NCBI GenBank assembly: GCA_018242725.1
Contig: JAFEBI010000006.1
Location: 75,888-139,887, forward strand
Origin: Nitrospira sp.
Lineage (GTDB): Bacteria > Nitrospirota > Nitrospiria > Nitrospirales > Nitrospiraceae
DNA: 64,000 nt
Direction: 5' to 3'
Part shown: in pieces, positions 1-8,959 of the stretch
How positions within the stretch are numbered: the first letter of the stretch is position 1
Layout of the letters: each line of letters starts with the position of its first letter
Notes under the pieces: model-generated
Seen by the model: only the letters and a program-made list of their open reading frames with translations
Database searches by the model: none
What the model was told of the DNA's origin: nothing
Translations under genes and position numbers: made by a program

Positions 1-93
1 GACTGTCTTGATCATCTCACGGTCGACAAGGTGATGGCTGCTATTCGGCAGGTGATTGGTACGACTTCAGCTCTTGTTGTCCACCACGTGTGA
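1..93 (+). CDS. C-terminal end of a truncated gene, function unknown
   Basis: An open frame runs in from the left edge and ends at TGA 91-93, giving 30 residues that finish in LVVHHV. It contains a hydrophobic/charged stretch (DHLTVDKVMAAIRQVIG) that looks like a terminal helix. Too little is visible to assign a family. It lies on the same strand as the downstream regulator, with about 100 bases between them. It could be the tail of an upstream regulator, but that is a guess. Confidence 0.4.
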   Translation, partial: DCLDHLTVDKVMAAIRQVIGTTSALVVHHV

Positions 94-136
94 GGTACGT
101 ATTCAAGCAGGGTACGATTGGTTCTAGGTAGTGGTC

Positions 137-172
137 TTGACTCCCTTGTTCGTATATGTTCATATCCTGAAC
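137..172 (+). promoter_or_regulatory. Possible promoter and palindromic operator ahead of the EPS regulator
   Basis: A TTGACT hexamer (137-142) is followed 17 bases later by a weak TCATAT (160-165). Overlapping the -10 position is a perfect inverted repeat GTTCA-tatcc-TGAAC (158-172). The following gene encodes a winged-helix protein, so autoregulation through this site is possible. The -10 is poor, so this is only a candidate. Confidence 0.3.
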
Positions 173-197
173 GAGCGGCAAGTTAGATCATAACTCT

Positions 198-785
198 ATG
201 AATCTTCAAAGCCAACGAGATCTGCTCTTGCTGACCGAGGTGGAGCGAGATGGCGGGGTGACACAACGGTCCCTTGCGGCAAAGCTCGGGGTCGCCTTAG
301 GGCTTGCAAATCTGTACCTGAAGCGATTGGTGCGAAACGGGTATATCACCATTACCACGATCCCCTCCCACCGTGTTCGCTACGTGTTGACGCCAGAAGG
401 GTCTGCCGAGAAGTTGAGGCTGACTGCCCTTCACATGGAGTATGCCCTGTCTCATTATCGTGATATGCGTGCACGACTTCGGGAAGCCCTGTCTCATATG
501 GCTCAAAATGGAATGAAACGAGTCGTTATCTATGGAACCAGTGAACTTGCCGAGATGGCGTATTTGTCGCTTCGTGAGATGCGGATGACGTTAGTGGGAT
601 TTGTAGATGACGGACGGCAGGAATCGTTTCTCTCATATCCGGTCTGGTCGTCGGACGTCTTACAAGAGTGGGAGTTCGATGCGGTGCTGCTGGCAAATTT
701 CGATCAGATGGCTGGGTTCCGAACCAAACTGGAACACCATCAGGTTCCAGACAGCAAGATTATCGCGCTGACGTCGTCGGTGTAA
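198..785 (+). CDS. EPS-type MarR/winged-helix regulator with C-terminal Rossmann-like domain
   Basis: Predicted cytoplasmic DNA-binding regulator, 195 aa. Residues about 5-75 form a winged helix (TQRSLAAKLGVALGLANLYL, then RYVLTPEGSAEKL) of the kind seen in MarR-family EPS-associated regulators. Residues about 80-105 are helical and may dimerise. Residues about 108-172 (VVIYGTSELAEMAYL, then LVGFVDDG) resemble the nucleotide-binding Rossmann domain at the front of CapD/WbpM and PglD/NeuD proteins. The same pattern, VLIVGAGHAGELLV then VGFVDDD, appears in the CapD protein at 14309-16204. It heads the polysaccharide locus together with a NusG-like antiterminator, so it probably controls that locus. 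Ligand sensing by the second domain is inferred only. Confidence 0.75.
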   Translation: MNLQSQRDLLLLTEVERDGGVTQRSLAAKLGVALGLANLYLKRLVRNGYITITTIPSHRVRYVLTPEGSAEKLRLTALHMEYALSHYRDMRARLREALSHMAQNGMKRVVIYGTSELAEMAYLSLREMRMTLVGFVDDGRQESFLSYPVWSSDVLQEWEFDAVLLANFDQMAGFRTKLEHHQVPDSKIIALTSSV

Positions 786-943
786 GTGCCCAAGAAGCTG
801 ACCGGGTTTTTTGTTCACTGTAAGTGAGAGGGCGGAGCTGTACCTAAAGGGTCTTTTGGTGAAAGATGTTGATCGTGTCTTTCTTGCGAGGATGGGGCAC
901 GTGCAGCAGATAGACCAATGGCCGGACAGGTGAGAGAGGCCGG

Positions 944-1447
944 ATGGGTCAGACAAACAATCTCAACTGGTATGCCCTGCGAACGAAGTCTCGCCATGAG
1001 AAGTTGGTGCGAGATCAGTTGGATAAACAAGGAATCGAGCCGTTGCTTCCAACAGTGAAGCGATTAAGCCAGTGGAAGGATAGAAAGAAAGAAATTGAGG
1101 TTCCATTATTTGCAGGTTATTGTTTCGTGCGGTTTTCACAGCACGAGAAAATGCCTGTGCAAAAAACGGTCGGCGTCGTCGGAATCGTGGGGAGTGGAAG
1201 TTGGCCTGAACCGATTCCGGAGCCAGAGATCGAGGCACTCCGGCGACTGATGGCCAGCGTCCTTCCCTATGATGCTCACCCTTATTTACACGAAGGGATG
1301 AAGGTGGAAGTTGTTCGTGGCCCCTTGCAGGGTGTCCATGGAATTCTGCTACGGAAAGAGAAGCGACATCGATTAGTTATAGGAGTGCACCTCATTCAAC
1401 AAGCGGCGGCAGTGGAGATTGATGTCAATGATGTCGTAGCGGGATGA
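944..1447 (+). CDS. NusG-like transcription antiterminator (UpxY/RfaH type)
   Basis: 167 aa with an N-terminal NGN domain (WYALRTKSRHEKLVRDQL, then PLFAGYCFVRF) and a C-terminal KOW segment (GMKVEVVRGPLQGVHGILL). Specialised NusG paralogues of this size at the head of capsule or EPS operons bind RNA polymerase and suppress termination through long operons. Its place just before the flippase gene, with about 12 kb of glycan genes following, fits that role. The 158 bases before it hold no clear gene. I see no convincing ops element. General NusG is less likely, because those genes normally sit beside secE and rplK. Confidence 0.85.
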   Translation: MGQTNNLNWYALRTKSRHEKLVRDQLDKQGIEPLLPTVKRLSQWKDRKKEIEVPLFAGYCFVRFSQHEKMPVQKTVGVVGIVGSGSWPEPIPEPEIEALRRLMASVLPYDAHPYLHEGMKVEVVRGPLQGVHGILLRKEKRHRLVIGVHLIQQAAAVEIDVNDVVAG

Positions 1448-1518
1448 GATTGTCTGTCGGATGGGCTAAGGAGCGGCGGTGATCTTAGAAACGATCGATG
1501 GTGTAGGCACAATCATGT

Positions 1519-2946
1519 ATGGTCTCCCCATCACACGCTCTCGTCATTCGGCCGCTGAATCAACAGCGTGAAGTGACTGTGGCGAACTCTCCGGCAAATC
1601 CATTCTGGCTTCGCTATCTAGGGGCGTCGCTTCGCGCGAGGATCGAACATCGACCAAACTTGCTGAGGATCTTGAATAATATCGCATGGCTTTTCAGCGA
1701 TAAGCTTTTGCGCATGGGGGTAGGGTTGCTCATCAGTGTATGGGTAGCCAGGTATCTGGGGCCAACCGACTTCGGGTTGTTCAGCTTTGCGGTTGCGGTT
1801 GTCTCATTTTTTGGCGCCCTTTCGACTCTTGGCCTTTCCGGGGTTGTCGTTCGAGAGATTGTCAGTGACCCCCAAAACAGTTTGGAGACGCTTGGCAGTA
1901 GTTTCGTGCTCCAGGCTGTCGGTGGAATCATCGCCTATGCGATGCTGCTGCTTCTGACTCCGATCATGAGACCACACGACAGATCCGTAATGAGCGTGGT
2001 GGGAATAATCGGCCTCCTGTTGCTCATTAAGGGGAGTGAAAACATCAAATACTGGTTTGAATCACAGATTCTGTCCAAGTACGTTGTGTTGGCTGACAAT
2101 GCCGCATTTGTGGCGATGGCCGCCGTAAAGATTGGTTTGATCATGACAGGTGCGTCGTTGCTCGCATTCGCGTGGGTCACGTTTATTGAAGGTCTCATCG
2201 CGGCGCTCCTCGTGTTCGGCATCTACGAGTGGGTGGGGGGGCGGGTCAAGGCATGGCAATGCAGTATCTCTCGCATCAAAACCCTCATGGTCCACAGTTG
2301 GCCGCTTATCCTCTCCGGGCTTGCTGTCACCGTTTACATGCGCATCGATCAGATCATGCTGGGGCAAATTCTTGATGATAGAGCCGTCGGTATTTATAGT
2401 GCGGCGGTTCGTATCAGTGAAGCCTGGTATTTCATTCCCGTGGTGATTGTCGGTTCAGTGTTCCCGTCCTTGCTTGAAGCTAAAAAAACGAGCGAGGCGG
2501 TTTACCTTGAGAAATTTCAGAAACTCTATGACCTGCTTGCGCTGGTTGCAATTGTGGTGGCGATTCCAGTGACATTTCTTGCGGATTGGATAGTAGAAGC
2601 TGTTTTTGGGTCGGAATATCTCGAGGCCGGAGCTATTCTTGCCATTCATATTTGGACGGCGTTGTTCGTGTTTCTTGGAGTGGCGAGCGGAAAATGGTTC
2701 CTGGCGGAGAACCGTCAGTTGCTTGCCTTTCATCGAGTGTTTTGGGGGATGGGCGTCAATATCGTGCTCAATATGCTGTGGATCCCGCAATATGGGGGTG
2801 TCGGTGCGGCCTTCGCAACACTCGTTTCGCAGGCAGTAGCGGCCTTCTTGATTGATGTGATTCATGAAGAGACGAGAGGGATGTTTTGGATGAAGCTGAA
2901 GGCCTGTCTGCTGATGAGGGTATTTCGTGTGCAGTGCTCTGCTTAG
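1519..2946 (+). CDS. wzx: Polysaccharide flippase, Wzx/RfbX (MOP) family
   Basis: 475 aa integral inner-membrane protein with about 12-14 hydrophobic helices. The characteristic start of the family is visible at residues about 55-90 (FSDKLLRMGVGLLISVWVAR, then YLGPTDFGLFSF). Members flip undecaprenyl-PP-linked oligosaccharide across the membrane. It begins about 70 bases after the antiterminator and overlaps the following methyltransferase by 20 bases. The first 45 residues are hydrophilic and extra, so a later start is possible. An ABC exporter (Wzm/Wzt) also lies in this locus, so the division of labour between the two is open. Confidence 0.88.
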   Translation: MVSPSHALVIRPLNQQREVTVANSPANPFWLRYLGASLRARIEHRPNLLRILNNIAWLFSDKLLRMGVGLLISVWVARYLGPTDFGLFSFAVAVVSFFGALSTLGLSGVVVREIVSDPQNSLETLGSSFVLQAVGGIIAYAMLLLLTPIMRPHDRSVMSVVGIIGLLLLIKGSENIKYWFESQILSKYVVLADNAAFVAMAAVKIGLIMTGASLLAFAWVTFIEGLIAALLVFGIYEWVGGRVKAWQCSISRIKTLMVHSWPLILSGLAVTVYMRIDQIMLGQILDDRAVGIYSAAVRISEAWYFIPVVIVGSVFPSLLEAKKTSEAVYLEKFQKLYDLLALVAIVVAIPVTFLADWIVEAVFGSEYLEAGAILAIHIWTALFVFLGVASGKWFLAENRQLLAFHRVFWGMGVNIVLNMLWIPQYGGVGAAFATLVSQAVAAFLIDVIHEETRGMFWMKLKACLLMRVFRVQCSA

Positions 2947-3733
2947 GTTGTATGCCTCGGTTTTTGCCCGCAGGCGGTTTCATATGTGGAATACACTGCT
3001 GTTTGAATTAGGCTTGCGTGGGCTGGGTATTCTTAACTATCAAGATCGCACGATCAGTGGGGAAGTCACGTTCCTCCGTGAGTATCTACAAGGTAAGAAC
3101 AGTCCGGTTGTTCTCGATGTTGGAGCGAATGAGGGTAGCTATTCACGTGAAGTCGTTGGAATCAATTCATCGGCGGTGGTTTTCGCTTTTGAGCCACATC
3201 CACGAACGTTTGAGAGGTTGGTTGTTAATGTCGGTACCTCCAAAAAGATTCGCCCCGTTAACTGTGCGGTCGGAGATCTATCCGGGCGTCAGAAGCTATT
3301 TGACCGCAATTCTCAATGCGGAACTACGCATGCGTCTGTTTTTCGTGAAGTCATCGAGGGTATTCATCAGGTTCAGGTGTCAGAGTGCGAGGTTGATGTC
3401 ATTACCTTGGACGAGTTCATCGAGGACAATCGATTGGCACGAGTCGATCTGTTGAAAATTGATACGGAGGGATATGAACTGAACGTCTTAAAGGGTGGAG
3501 CGAAGGCCATTCGCGCTGGGATTTTTAAAGTGATTCAGTTTGAGTTCAATGAGATGAACGTCGTATCTCGAGCATTCTTCAAGGATTTCCTTGAGATGCT
3601 TCCTCAATACCAGTTTCATCGTATGCTTCCTGGAGAGCTGCAAAGAATTGATCGATATAGCCCACGACGATGTGAGTTGTTTGCGTTTCAAAACATTGTG
3701 GCAATCTTGTGCGAAGAACGAGGTCGGTCGTGA
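2927..3733 (+). CDS. FkbM-family SAM-dependent methyltransferase
   Basis: 268 aa from a GTG start that overlaps the flippase by 20 bases; an ATG at 2984 (MWNTLLFELG) is an alternative. SAM motif I is VVLDVGANEGSYSREV, followed by VFAFEPHPRTFERL. The FkbM hallmark VDLLKIDTEGYELNVLKGG lies near residue 180. Enzymes of this family O-methylate sugars or polyketides, so here it probably methylates a glycan hydroxyl. The acceptor cannot be deduced. Confidence 0.85.
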   Translation: MCSALLRLYASVFARRRFHMWNTLLFELGLRGLGILNYQDRTISGEVTFLREYLQGKNSPVVLDVGANEGSYSREVVGINSSAVVFAFEPHPRTFERLVVNVGTSKKIRPVNCAVGDLSGRQKLFDRNSQCGTTHASVFREVIEGIHQVQVSECEVDVITLDEFIEDNRLARVDLLKIDTEGYELNVLKGGAKAIRAGIFKVIQFEFNEMNVVSRAFFKDFLEMLPQYQFHRMLPGELQRIDRYSPRRCELFAFQNIVAILCEERGRS

Positions 3734-3786
3734 TGCGCGGATTGACTCGATGGCAGAATGTGGATATTCCGCGATATGGTGACTAA

Positions 3787-4734
3787 GTGTCGATTTGCGC
3801 TCCTCTCGCACTCTTCGTCTACAATCGTCCTGATCACACCAGGCAGACCGTAGAAGCATTGGCGGCCAATACGCTTGCGGGTGAAACTCCGCTTCACGTC
3901 TTTTCCGACGCGCCAAGAAACAATACGCCACGGCAGCCTGTTGAGGAAGTCCGGTCTTATATTCGAACAATCACCGGGTTCCGGTCCGTCACGCTCATCG
4001 AGCGGCTGACCAACTATGGCTTGGCTCATTCCGTTATCGATGGAGTCACAGGTCTATGCGAAAAGTATGGTCGTGTCATCGTGGTGGAAGATGATTTGGT
4101 GACGTCCTCAAGGTTTTTGACCTACATGAACGATGCACTGACAGTCTATGAGCATGATGCCCGTGTCATGCAGATCTCCGGGCATATTGCCCATGTGCCA
4201 GAATTTGCCAGGCGGACGGAAGCGTTATTTGTGCCGTTTGTGACATCCTGGGGATGGGGTACTTGGGAAAGGGCTTGGAAGCGGTTCGATCCATCGGCGC
4301 AAGGATGGGAGAAGATTCGCGATGATCGCGCATTGAGGAAGCGCTTCAATCTGGACGATCATTTCGACTATGCGACGATGATGCAGATGCAACTGGATGG
4401 GAAGGTCGATTCGTGGGCAATTCGCTGGTATCTGAGTGTATTCTCGAGAAGCGGGATGGCGCTCTTTCCGCCACGATCTCTTGTGCGAAACATCGGTTTT
4501 ACGAGTGGCACGCATGGGTCGAGGGTGTTGCGATGGACCTTGTCGCGACAGCCGATCTCGGATGAGCCGGTGTCGTTTCCGCGTGTCACACAGGTCGAGG
4601 ATAATGACTATGCGCTGGTGAAGAAAGCTCTATTTAGGCAAACGGGTGGTCAGTTGGGCGCGCTGTTTCGATGGGCGCGGAGGTGCTTGGCTTCCGGGAT
4701 GGGCCAATCGCCGACAGGTGCTGCGAGAAGATAG
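3787..4734 (+). CDS. Glycosyltransferase, GT-A fold
   Basis: 315 aa starting at GTG 3787. The N-terminus (LALFVYNRPDHTRQTVEAL) is typical of GT-A glycosyltransferases, and a DxD-like motif occurs in VIVVEDDLVTSSRFLTYM near residue 100. The conserved stretch FVTSWGWGTWERAWKRFD matches a family of bacterial surface-glycan transferases distantly related to GNT-I. Likely soluble or membrane-associated on the cytoplasmic face. Donor and acceptor are unknown. Confidence 0.8.
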   Translation: MSICAPLALFVYNRPDHTRQTVEALAANTLAGETPLHVFSDAPRNNTPRQPVEEVRSYIRTITGFRSVTLIERLTNYGLAHSVIDGVTGLCEKYGRVIVVEDDLVTSSRFLTYMNDALTVYEHDARVMQISGHIAHVPEFARRTEALFVPFVTSWGWGTWERAWKRFDPSAQGWEKIRDDRALRKRFNLDDHFDYATMMQMQLDGKVDSWAIRWYLSVFSRSGMALFPPRSLVRNIGFTSGTHGSRVLRWTLSRQPISDEPVSFPRVTQVEDNDYALVKKALFRQTGGQLGALFRWARRCLASGMGQSPTGAARR

Positions 4735-4760
4735 GTTTCTGTACGCGGCCGAATAGCGCG

Positions 4761-5597
4761 ATGCGTATTCTCCAGATAGATATTCCCGATCATGAATTGG
4801 CTGATGATGAATCGGCGTATCTCTCTCGCCTCCAAGGGAGAGAGCTTGATCTGGCAAAAATATGGGAGTTGATGGATTGCGCATGGGAGAATGCCGGTGC
4901 CGGATATTCGGAGACCGACCAGAAAGCGGTTTCAAAATTCTATGAGTCACCCGTGTGGCTGCTCAATGGCCTCTTCACGGAATGCGACCCGGATTCGAAG
5001 CGGCATCGGGACCGGATTGCCGCATGGCTCGCTGGGCATGCCTTTGAAGTGATTTATGATTATGGCGGTGGGTACGGTTCCCTTGCCAGAAAGATTGCCG
5101 CATGCTGTCCCGCTTCGCAAGTGCGGGTTGTCGAGCCCTTCCCGCGAAAACTTGCGCTCGCCGTTTCCAGAGATTTTACGAATCTGACCTTTGTGACGGC
5201 ATTGTCAGGATGTGCGGACTGCATTGTCGCGCAAGATGTATTGGAACATGTGCTCGATCCATTGGCTGTTTTCGGTCAATTGCTTGATCATGTGCATGTG
5301 CGAGGATATGTCGTGACGGCGAATTGCTTCTATCCGGACATTAAATGCCACCTTCCTCAAACCTTCCATTTGCGGTATGCATTCCGTCATATCGTTTCTT
5401 CGCTTGGGTGCACATATGTCGGCACTATTCCCGGTGTGAGACATGCGCAGATTTTTCAGAAAACCAGTGATGAGCCAAATTGGGAGAAAACGCGCCAGCA
5501 GGAACGCCTCGCAAAAAGCTGGTCTCGCGTTGTGCACCCCATCGTCGAGCCGATCAGGGCATTGGTGAGACCGATATGGAGAATGTTCAATGGATGA
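4761..5597 (+). CDS. Class I SAM-dependent methyltransferase
   Basis: 278 aa if begun at ATG 4761 (MRILQIDIPDHELADDESAY). A longer frame from 4671 would overlap the previous gene by 64 bases and is less likely. Motif I is IYDYGGGYGSLARKI, followed by VRVVEPFP and the post-I segment VAQDVLEHVLDPLAVF. This is the Methyltransf_12/23 arrangement. It lies between two glycosyltransferase genes and probably modifies a sugar of the same glycan. Substrate not predictable. Confidence 0.75.
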   Translation: MRILQIDIPDHELADDESAYLSRLQGRELDLAKIWELMDCAWENAGAGYSETDQKAVSKFYESPVWLLNGLFTECDPDSKRHRDRIAAWLAGHAFEVIYDYGGGYGSLARKIAACCPASQVRVVEPFPRKLALAVSRDFTNLTFVTALSGCADCIVAQDVLEHVLDPLAVFGQLLDHVHVRGYVVTANCFYPDIKCHLPQTFHLRYAFRHIVSSLGCTYVGTIPGVRHAQIFQKTSDEPNWEKTRQQERLAKSWSRVVHPIVEPIRALVRPIWRMFNG

Positions 5598-5663
5598 TGC
5601 TTCGACGTGCGAGCGGGGCGCGTGCAGGCATTGTCGTATGCTGGGAGTTGACGCACTCGCTCG

Positions 5664-6956
5664 ATGAGACCACTGTTGTTGAATACCTATGATATTCGTG
5701 GTGGTGCGGCGCGAGCGGCTTATCGACTCCATCGTGGTCTGCGAGCGGCGGGGATTGAATCTCAGATGCTCGTGCAGTCAAAGAGCAGTGACGATCCCTA
5801 TGTAGAAGGTCCACGCAGCCGTTTCGAGACTCTGATGGGGGTCATGAGACCGCAATTCGATATTCTCCCGACGTATCTCTATCCTAGACGTGGGAACGGC
5901 GTGTATTATCCGGGGCTTCTCCCCGGGAATTATGTGAAGCGTGTGCGACGGCTGAAGCCGGACATTGTTCACTTGCATTGGGTGGCAGGGGGGTTTCTAC
6001 ATCCGTCGACTCTCGTAGATTTCGGGGCGCCTGTCGTGTGGACGCTGCATGATATGTGGGCGTTTACCGGCGGGTGTCACTATGACAATGGCTGTGGACG
6101 GTATGTTGGAACATGTGGGAAGTGTCCAGCGCTTGGGTCTTCTCGGGAGACAGACCTGTCACGGTGGGTCTGGCAACAGAAGCGACGGAAATGGACTGAG
6201 GTTTCGCTGACCGTTGTGACCCCCAGTCGATGGCTTGCTGATTGTGCAAGAAAGAGCTCACTGTTTTCAGACAAGCATGTTGAGGTTATTCCAAACGGGC
6301 TGGACCTCTCAGTATTTAGGACGCGTGATAAACAGAGTGCGAGAGAACTTCTTGGACTTCCGGCTGGTAAACAGTTGATCTTATTTGGCACGCTCAATGC
6401 CAACATGAGCCAACGAAAAGGATCTCAAGAGCTGCAGGAAGCCTTGCAGGTATTCAGCAAGGTTCACAAACGTCGAGGCTACAGCGAGCTCGTCATTGTA
6501 GGGGCATCAAAGCCAATCTCTCCGCCAGATTTTGGCTTGCCTGTTCACTATATAGGCATTTTGAACGATGACGTGACATTGGCTCTGTTGGCCTCAGCGG
6601 TTGATGTTGTGGTGGTGCCGTCACTGCAAGAGAACTTATCCAATACGGTGATGGAGGCGCTTGCGTGCGGCACTCCCTGTGTGGCGTTCAATATCGGGGG
6701 TATGCCGGATCTTATCGAGCATCAGCGAAACGGCTACCTTGCGAAATCATTTGAGTCGCGTGATCTGGCTCATGGGATGCAGTGGATCTTGGAGAATCAA
6801 GAGCGCTGGTGTGCATTGTCGAAGCGGGCGCGTGAAAAGGTCGAAGCCGAGTTCGCTCTTCGGATCGTTGCCGAGCGCTACCTGGCCCTGTATTTGAATG
6901 TGTTGGATCAGGCAGGATATGGGTGCGGTCGTCCCAAGTTGAATGGCGTGTCATGA
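5664..6956 (+). CDS. Glycosyltransferase family 4 (GT-B)
   Basis: 430 aa. The N-domain has GGAARAAYRLHRGLRAAGIE and the donor-side C-domain has VVVPSLQENLSNTVMEALAC, the E-x7-E signature of GT4. The internal THDMW-FTGGCHY-C-x-C segment (WTLHDMWAFTGGCHYDNGCG) is shared with WcaC/WcaL-like colanic acid and EPS transferases. Predicted cytoplasmic retaining transferase. Its ATGA end overlaps the next gene, so the two are translationally coupled. Confidence 0.88.
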   Translation: MRPLLLNTYDIRGGAARAAYRLHRGLRAAGIESQMLVQSKSSDDPYVEGPRSRFETLMGVMRPQFDILPTYLYPRRGNGVYYPGLLPGNYVKRVRRLKPDIVHLHWVAGGFLHPSTLVDFGAPVVWTLHDMWAFTGGCHYDNGCGRYVGTCGKCPALGSSRETDLSRWVWQQKRRKWTEVSLTVVTPSRWLADCARKSSLFSDKHVEVIPNGLDLSVFRTRDKQSARELLGLPAGKQLILFGTLNANMSQRKGSQELQEALQVFSKVHKRRGYSELVIVGASKPISPPDFGLPVHYIGILNDDVTLALLASAVDVVVVPSLQENLSNTVMEALACGTPCVAFNIGGMPDLIEHQRNGYLAKSFESRDLAHGMQWILENQERWCALSKRAREKVEAEFALRIVAERYLALYLNVLDQAGYGCGRPKLNGVS

Positions 6957-7702
6957 AAGTCACCATTGTAACCGTGGCCTACAATGCAGCGGAGACTGTT
7001 GCCAGTACGATCCATTCCGTTGCGGCACAGACTTATGCTGATATTGAGCACATCGTGATTGACGGTGCTTCAGAGGACATGACCGTAGAGATCGCGCAAC
7101 AAGCATCGGGGCGGATTTCGCGATTGGTGTCTGAACCGGATTTGGGGGTCTATGACGCGATGAACAAGGGCCTGGCGCTCGCATCCGGTGATGTGATTGG
7201 GTTCCTTCATGCAGATGATATCTATGCTGGACCAGCGGTGCTGTCTCGGGTGATGACAATTATGGGAGCTGAAGGGTTGGATGCTCTGTTAGGAGACGTA
7301 GAGTTTTTCAAACCAGAAGATCCCGCACGGACGGTTCGGCGCTATCGGTCTGCGAGGTTTACACCTGATCGGATCGCATGGGGCTGGATGCCGGCCCATC
7401 CGGCACTTTTTCTTCGACGACATGTGTATGAGCGGTTTGGTCCGTTTCGCACAGACTACCGCATCGCCGGCGATTTTGAATATTGTGCGCGAATCTTTCA
7501 TGCGAAGCGATTGGTCTATCGCAGTCTTCCGGAGACGCTGGTGCGGATGCGGGTTGGCGGCATCAGCACCAGCGGTTGGCGCAGTACGCTTTTGTTGAAT
7601 CAAGAGGTCTTGCGTGCGTGTCGAGAGAATGGGATTAGCACGAACATCTTTAAAATCTCCTCCAAATACCCTGTCAAGTTTTTGGAATTTCTGGTGAAGT
7701 GA
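6953..7702 (+). CDS. Glycosyltransferase family 2 (WcaE-like)
   Basis: 249 aa from ATG 6953, which overlaps the upstream stop as ATGA. GT-A signatures are KVTIVTVAYNAAETVASTI, VIDGASEDMT and the DxD-like FLHADDIY. The block MNKGLALASGDVIGFLHADD is typical of GT2 enzymes paired with GT4 enzymes in colanic-acid-like clusters. Inverting transferase on the cytoplasmic face. Sugar donor unknown. Confidence 0.87.
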   Translation: MKVTIVTVAYNAAETVASTIHSVAAQTYADIEHIVIDGASEDMTVEIAQQASGRISRLVSEPDLGVYDAMNKGLALASGDVIGFLHADDIYAGPAVLSRVMTIMGAEGLDALLGDVEFFKPEDPARTVRRYRSARFTPDRIAWGWMPAHPALFLRRHVYERFGPFRTDYRIAGDFEYCARIFHAKRLVYRSLPETLVRMRVGGISTSGWRSTLLLNQEVLRACRENGISTNIFKISSKYPVKFLEFLVK

Positions 7703-7817
7703 AGGACCGACTCTATGTGCTGGGTTATTGAGTCGATCGGTGTATCTGGTAGGCGGGTATGCCACTATAGCGACGTGTCCCAATTCGACCAGGCTGATCT
7801 CGCATATCCGAGTTAAG

Positions 7818-8795
7818 ATGGGGCAACAGATACTCGTTACCGGGGCAATGGGGTTCATCGGTAGGGCGCTAAGTCTCAATCTTCTGGGAGCCGGGTATCA
7901 GGTGAGGGGGACGATACGAGATCCAAGCAGAACCGCAGGGCAAGAAGGTGCTCATCTCGTTGGCGTCGAATGGGCGACCTTACATGATCAATCGACAGAG
8001 GCCGAGCTGAAACAGGTGCTCGACGGTGTGCAGGTGGTCATCCACTTGGCGGCGCGGGTCCATGTTATGACTGGTCTTGAATCCGATCGGCTTCATGAAT
8101 TCTACCGAATTAACACGGACTGGACCAAACGGCTTGCACGGGCGGCGGCAGGACAGGGAGTGCGTCGATTCGTCTACATGAGTTCGATCAAGGTGAACGG
8201 CGAGAAGAGCAGTGCACCGTTCACGGAAGCGGATTCCCCACGTCCGCAGGATCTCTATGGTATTTCAAAGTGGAAAGCGGAACAGGCTCTAGCAACAGTC
8301 TCATCCCAGACGGGTCTTGAGGTTGTCGTGATTCGGTCGCCGCTTGTGTATGGGCCCGGTGTGGGAGGGAATTTTCTGCACCTCCTGAACATTGTTCGAA
8401 AAGGTATTCCGATGCCCTTTGCTCTGGTAAAAAACCGACGCAGTCTTATCTACCGAGGGAACCTGGTCGCTGCCCTTATCCGATCCGTATGGGTCGACCG
8501 AGCGGCAGGCCGAACCTACTTGGTTAGTGACGGGGAGGATCTTTCTACCCCGGACTTAATTCGGCGACTTGGCAAGGCGTTGAGGTTGCCAGTGCGTCTT
8601 TGGCCTTTGCCTATCGCCATGCTCCGTAGTTTTGGACAAGTCGTTGGGAAGCAGGTGGTGGTTGAGCGTCTGCTCGGATCGCTTCAGGTCAACCCGTCAA
8701 AAATCATGCAAGAGTTGGACTGGCACCCTCCGTTTCTGGTCAATCAGGGCCTTGCGGAGACCGCCGACTGGTTCCGTACACGATTAACCAGTTAG
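7818..8795 (+). CDS. NAD-dependent epimerase/reductase (SDR), WbpV-like
   Basis: 325 aa from ATG 7818; an upstream extension to 7728 lacks family similarity. The Rossmann motif is ILVTGAMGFIGRALSLNL. The catalytic YxxxK is in QDLYGISKWKAEQAL, preceded by VYMSSIKVNGE. Together with the following WecA/WbpL-like transferase it matches the wbpV-wbpL pair of Pseudomonas O-antigen loci. There WbpV reduces the 4-keto product of WbpM to UDP-QuiNAc or UDP-FucNAc. A WbpM/CapD enzyme is present at 14309, which supports this reading. UDP-glucose 4-epimerase is the main alternative. Confidence 0.78.
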   Translation: MGQQILVTGAMGFIGRALSLNLLGAGYQVRGTIRDPSRTAGQEGAHLVGVEWATLHDQSTEAELKQVLDGVQVVIHLAARVHVMTGLESDRLHEFYRINTDWTKRLARAAAGQGVRRFVYMSSIKVNGEKSSAPFTEADSPRPQDLYGISKWKAEQALATVSSQTGLEVVVIRSPLVYGPGVGGNFLHLLNIVRKGIPMPFALVKNRRSLIYRGNLVAALIRSVWVDRAAGRTYLVSDGEDLSTPDLIRRLGKALRLPVRLWPLPIAMLRSFGQVVGKQVVVERLLGSLQVNPSKIMQELDWHPPFLVNQGLAETADWFRTRLTS

Positions 8796-8959
8796 GTTCT
8801 GGCTTCATGACATAGAGGGCAGTTCACTCGGATGGGGGATCGCCTTTGATCCAGTTCTCTCGTGACGTATCGATACCGCATTGCGGAGCGTGAATTGTGT
8901 TTGCATGCGGTCTAGGCAAGTGCTGACAATGCTCAAATACAAAACGGTATGAGCCGATT

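Noticed and set aside
784-830. T-run after the regulator gene as a terminator
   Set aside because: GGGTTTTTTG is not preceded by a stem longer than three pairs.
1478-1490. GGCGGTGA resembling the ops element (GGCGGTAGCGT) before the flippase gene
   Set aside because: Only the first seven bases match and the following GCGT is absent; the match length is expected by chance.
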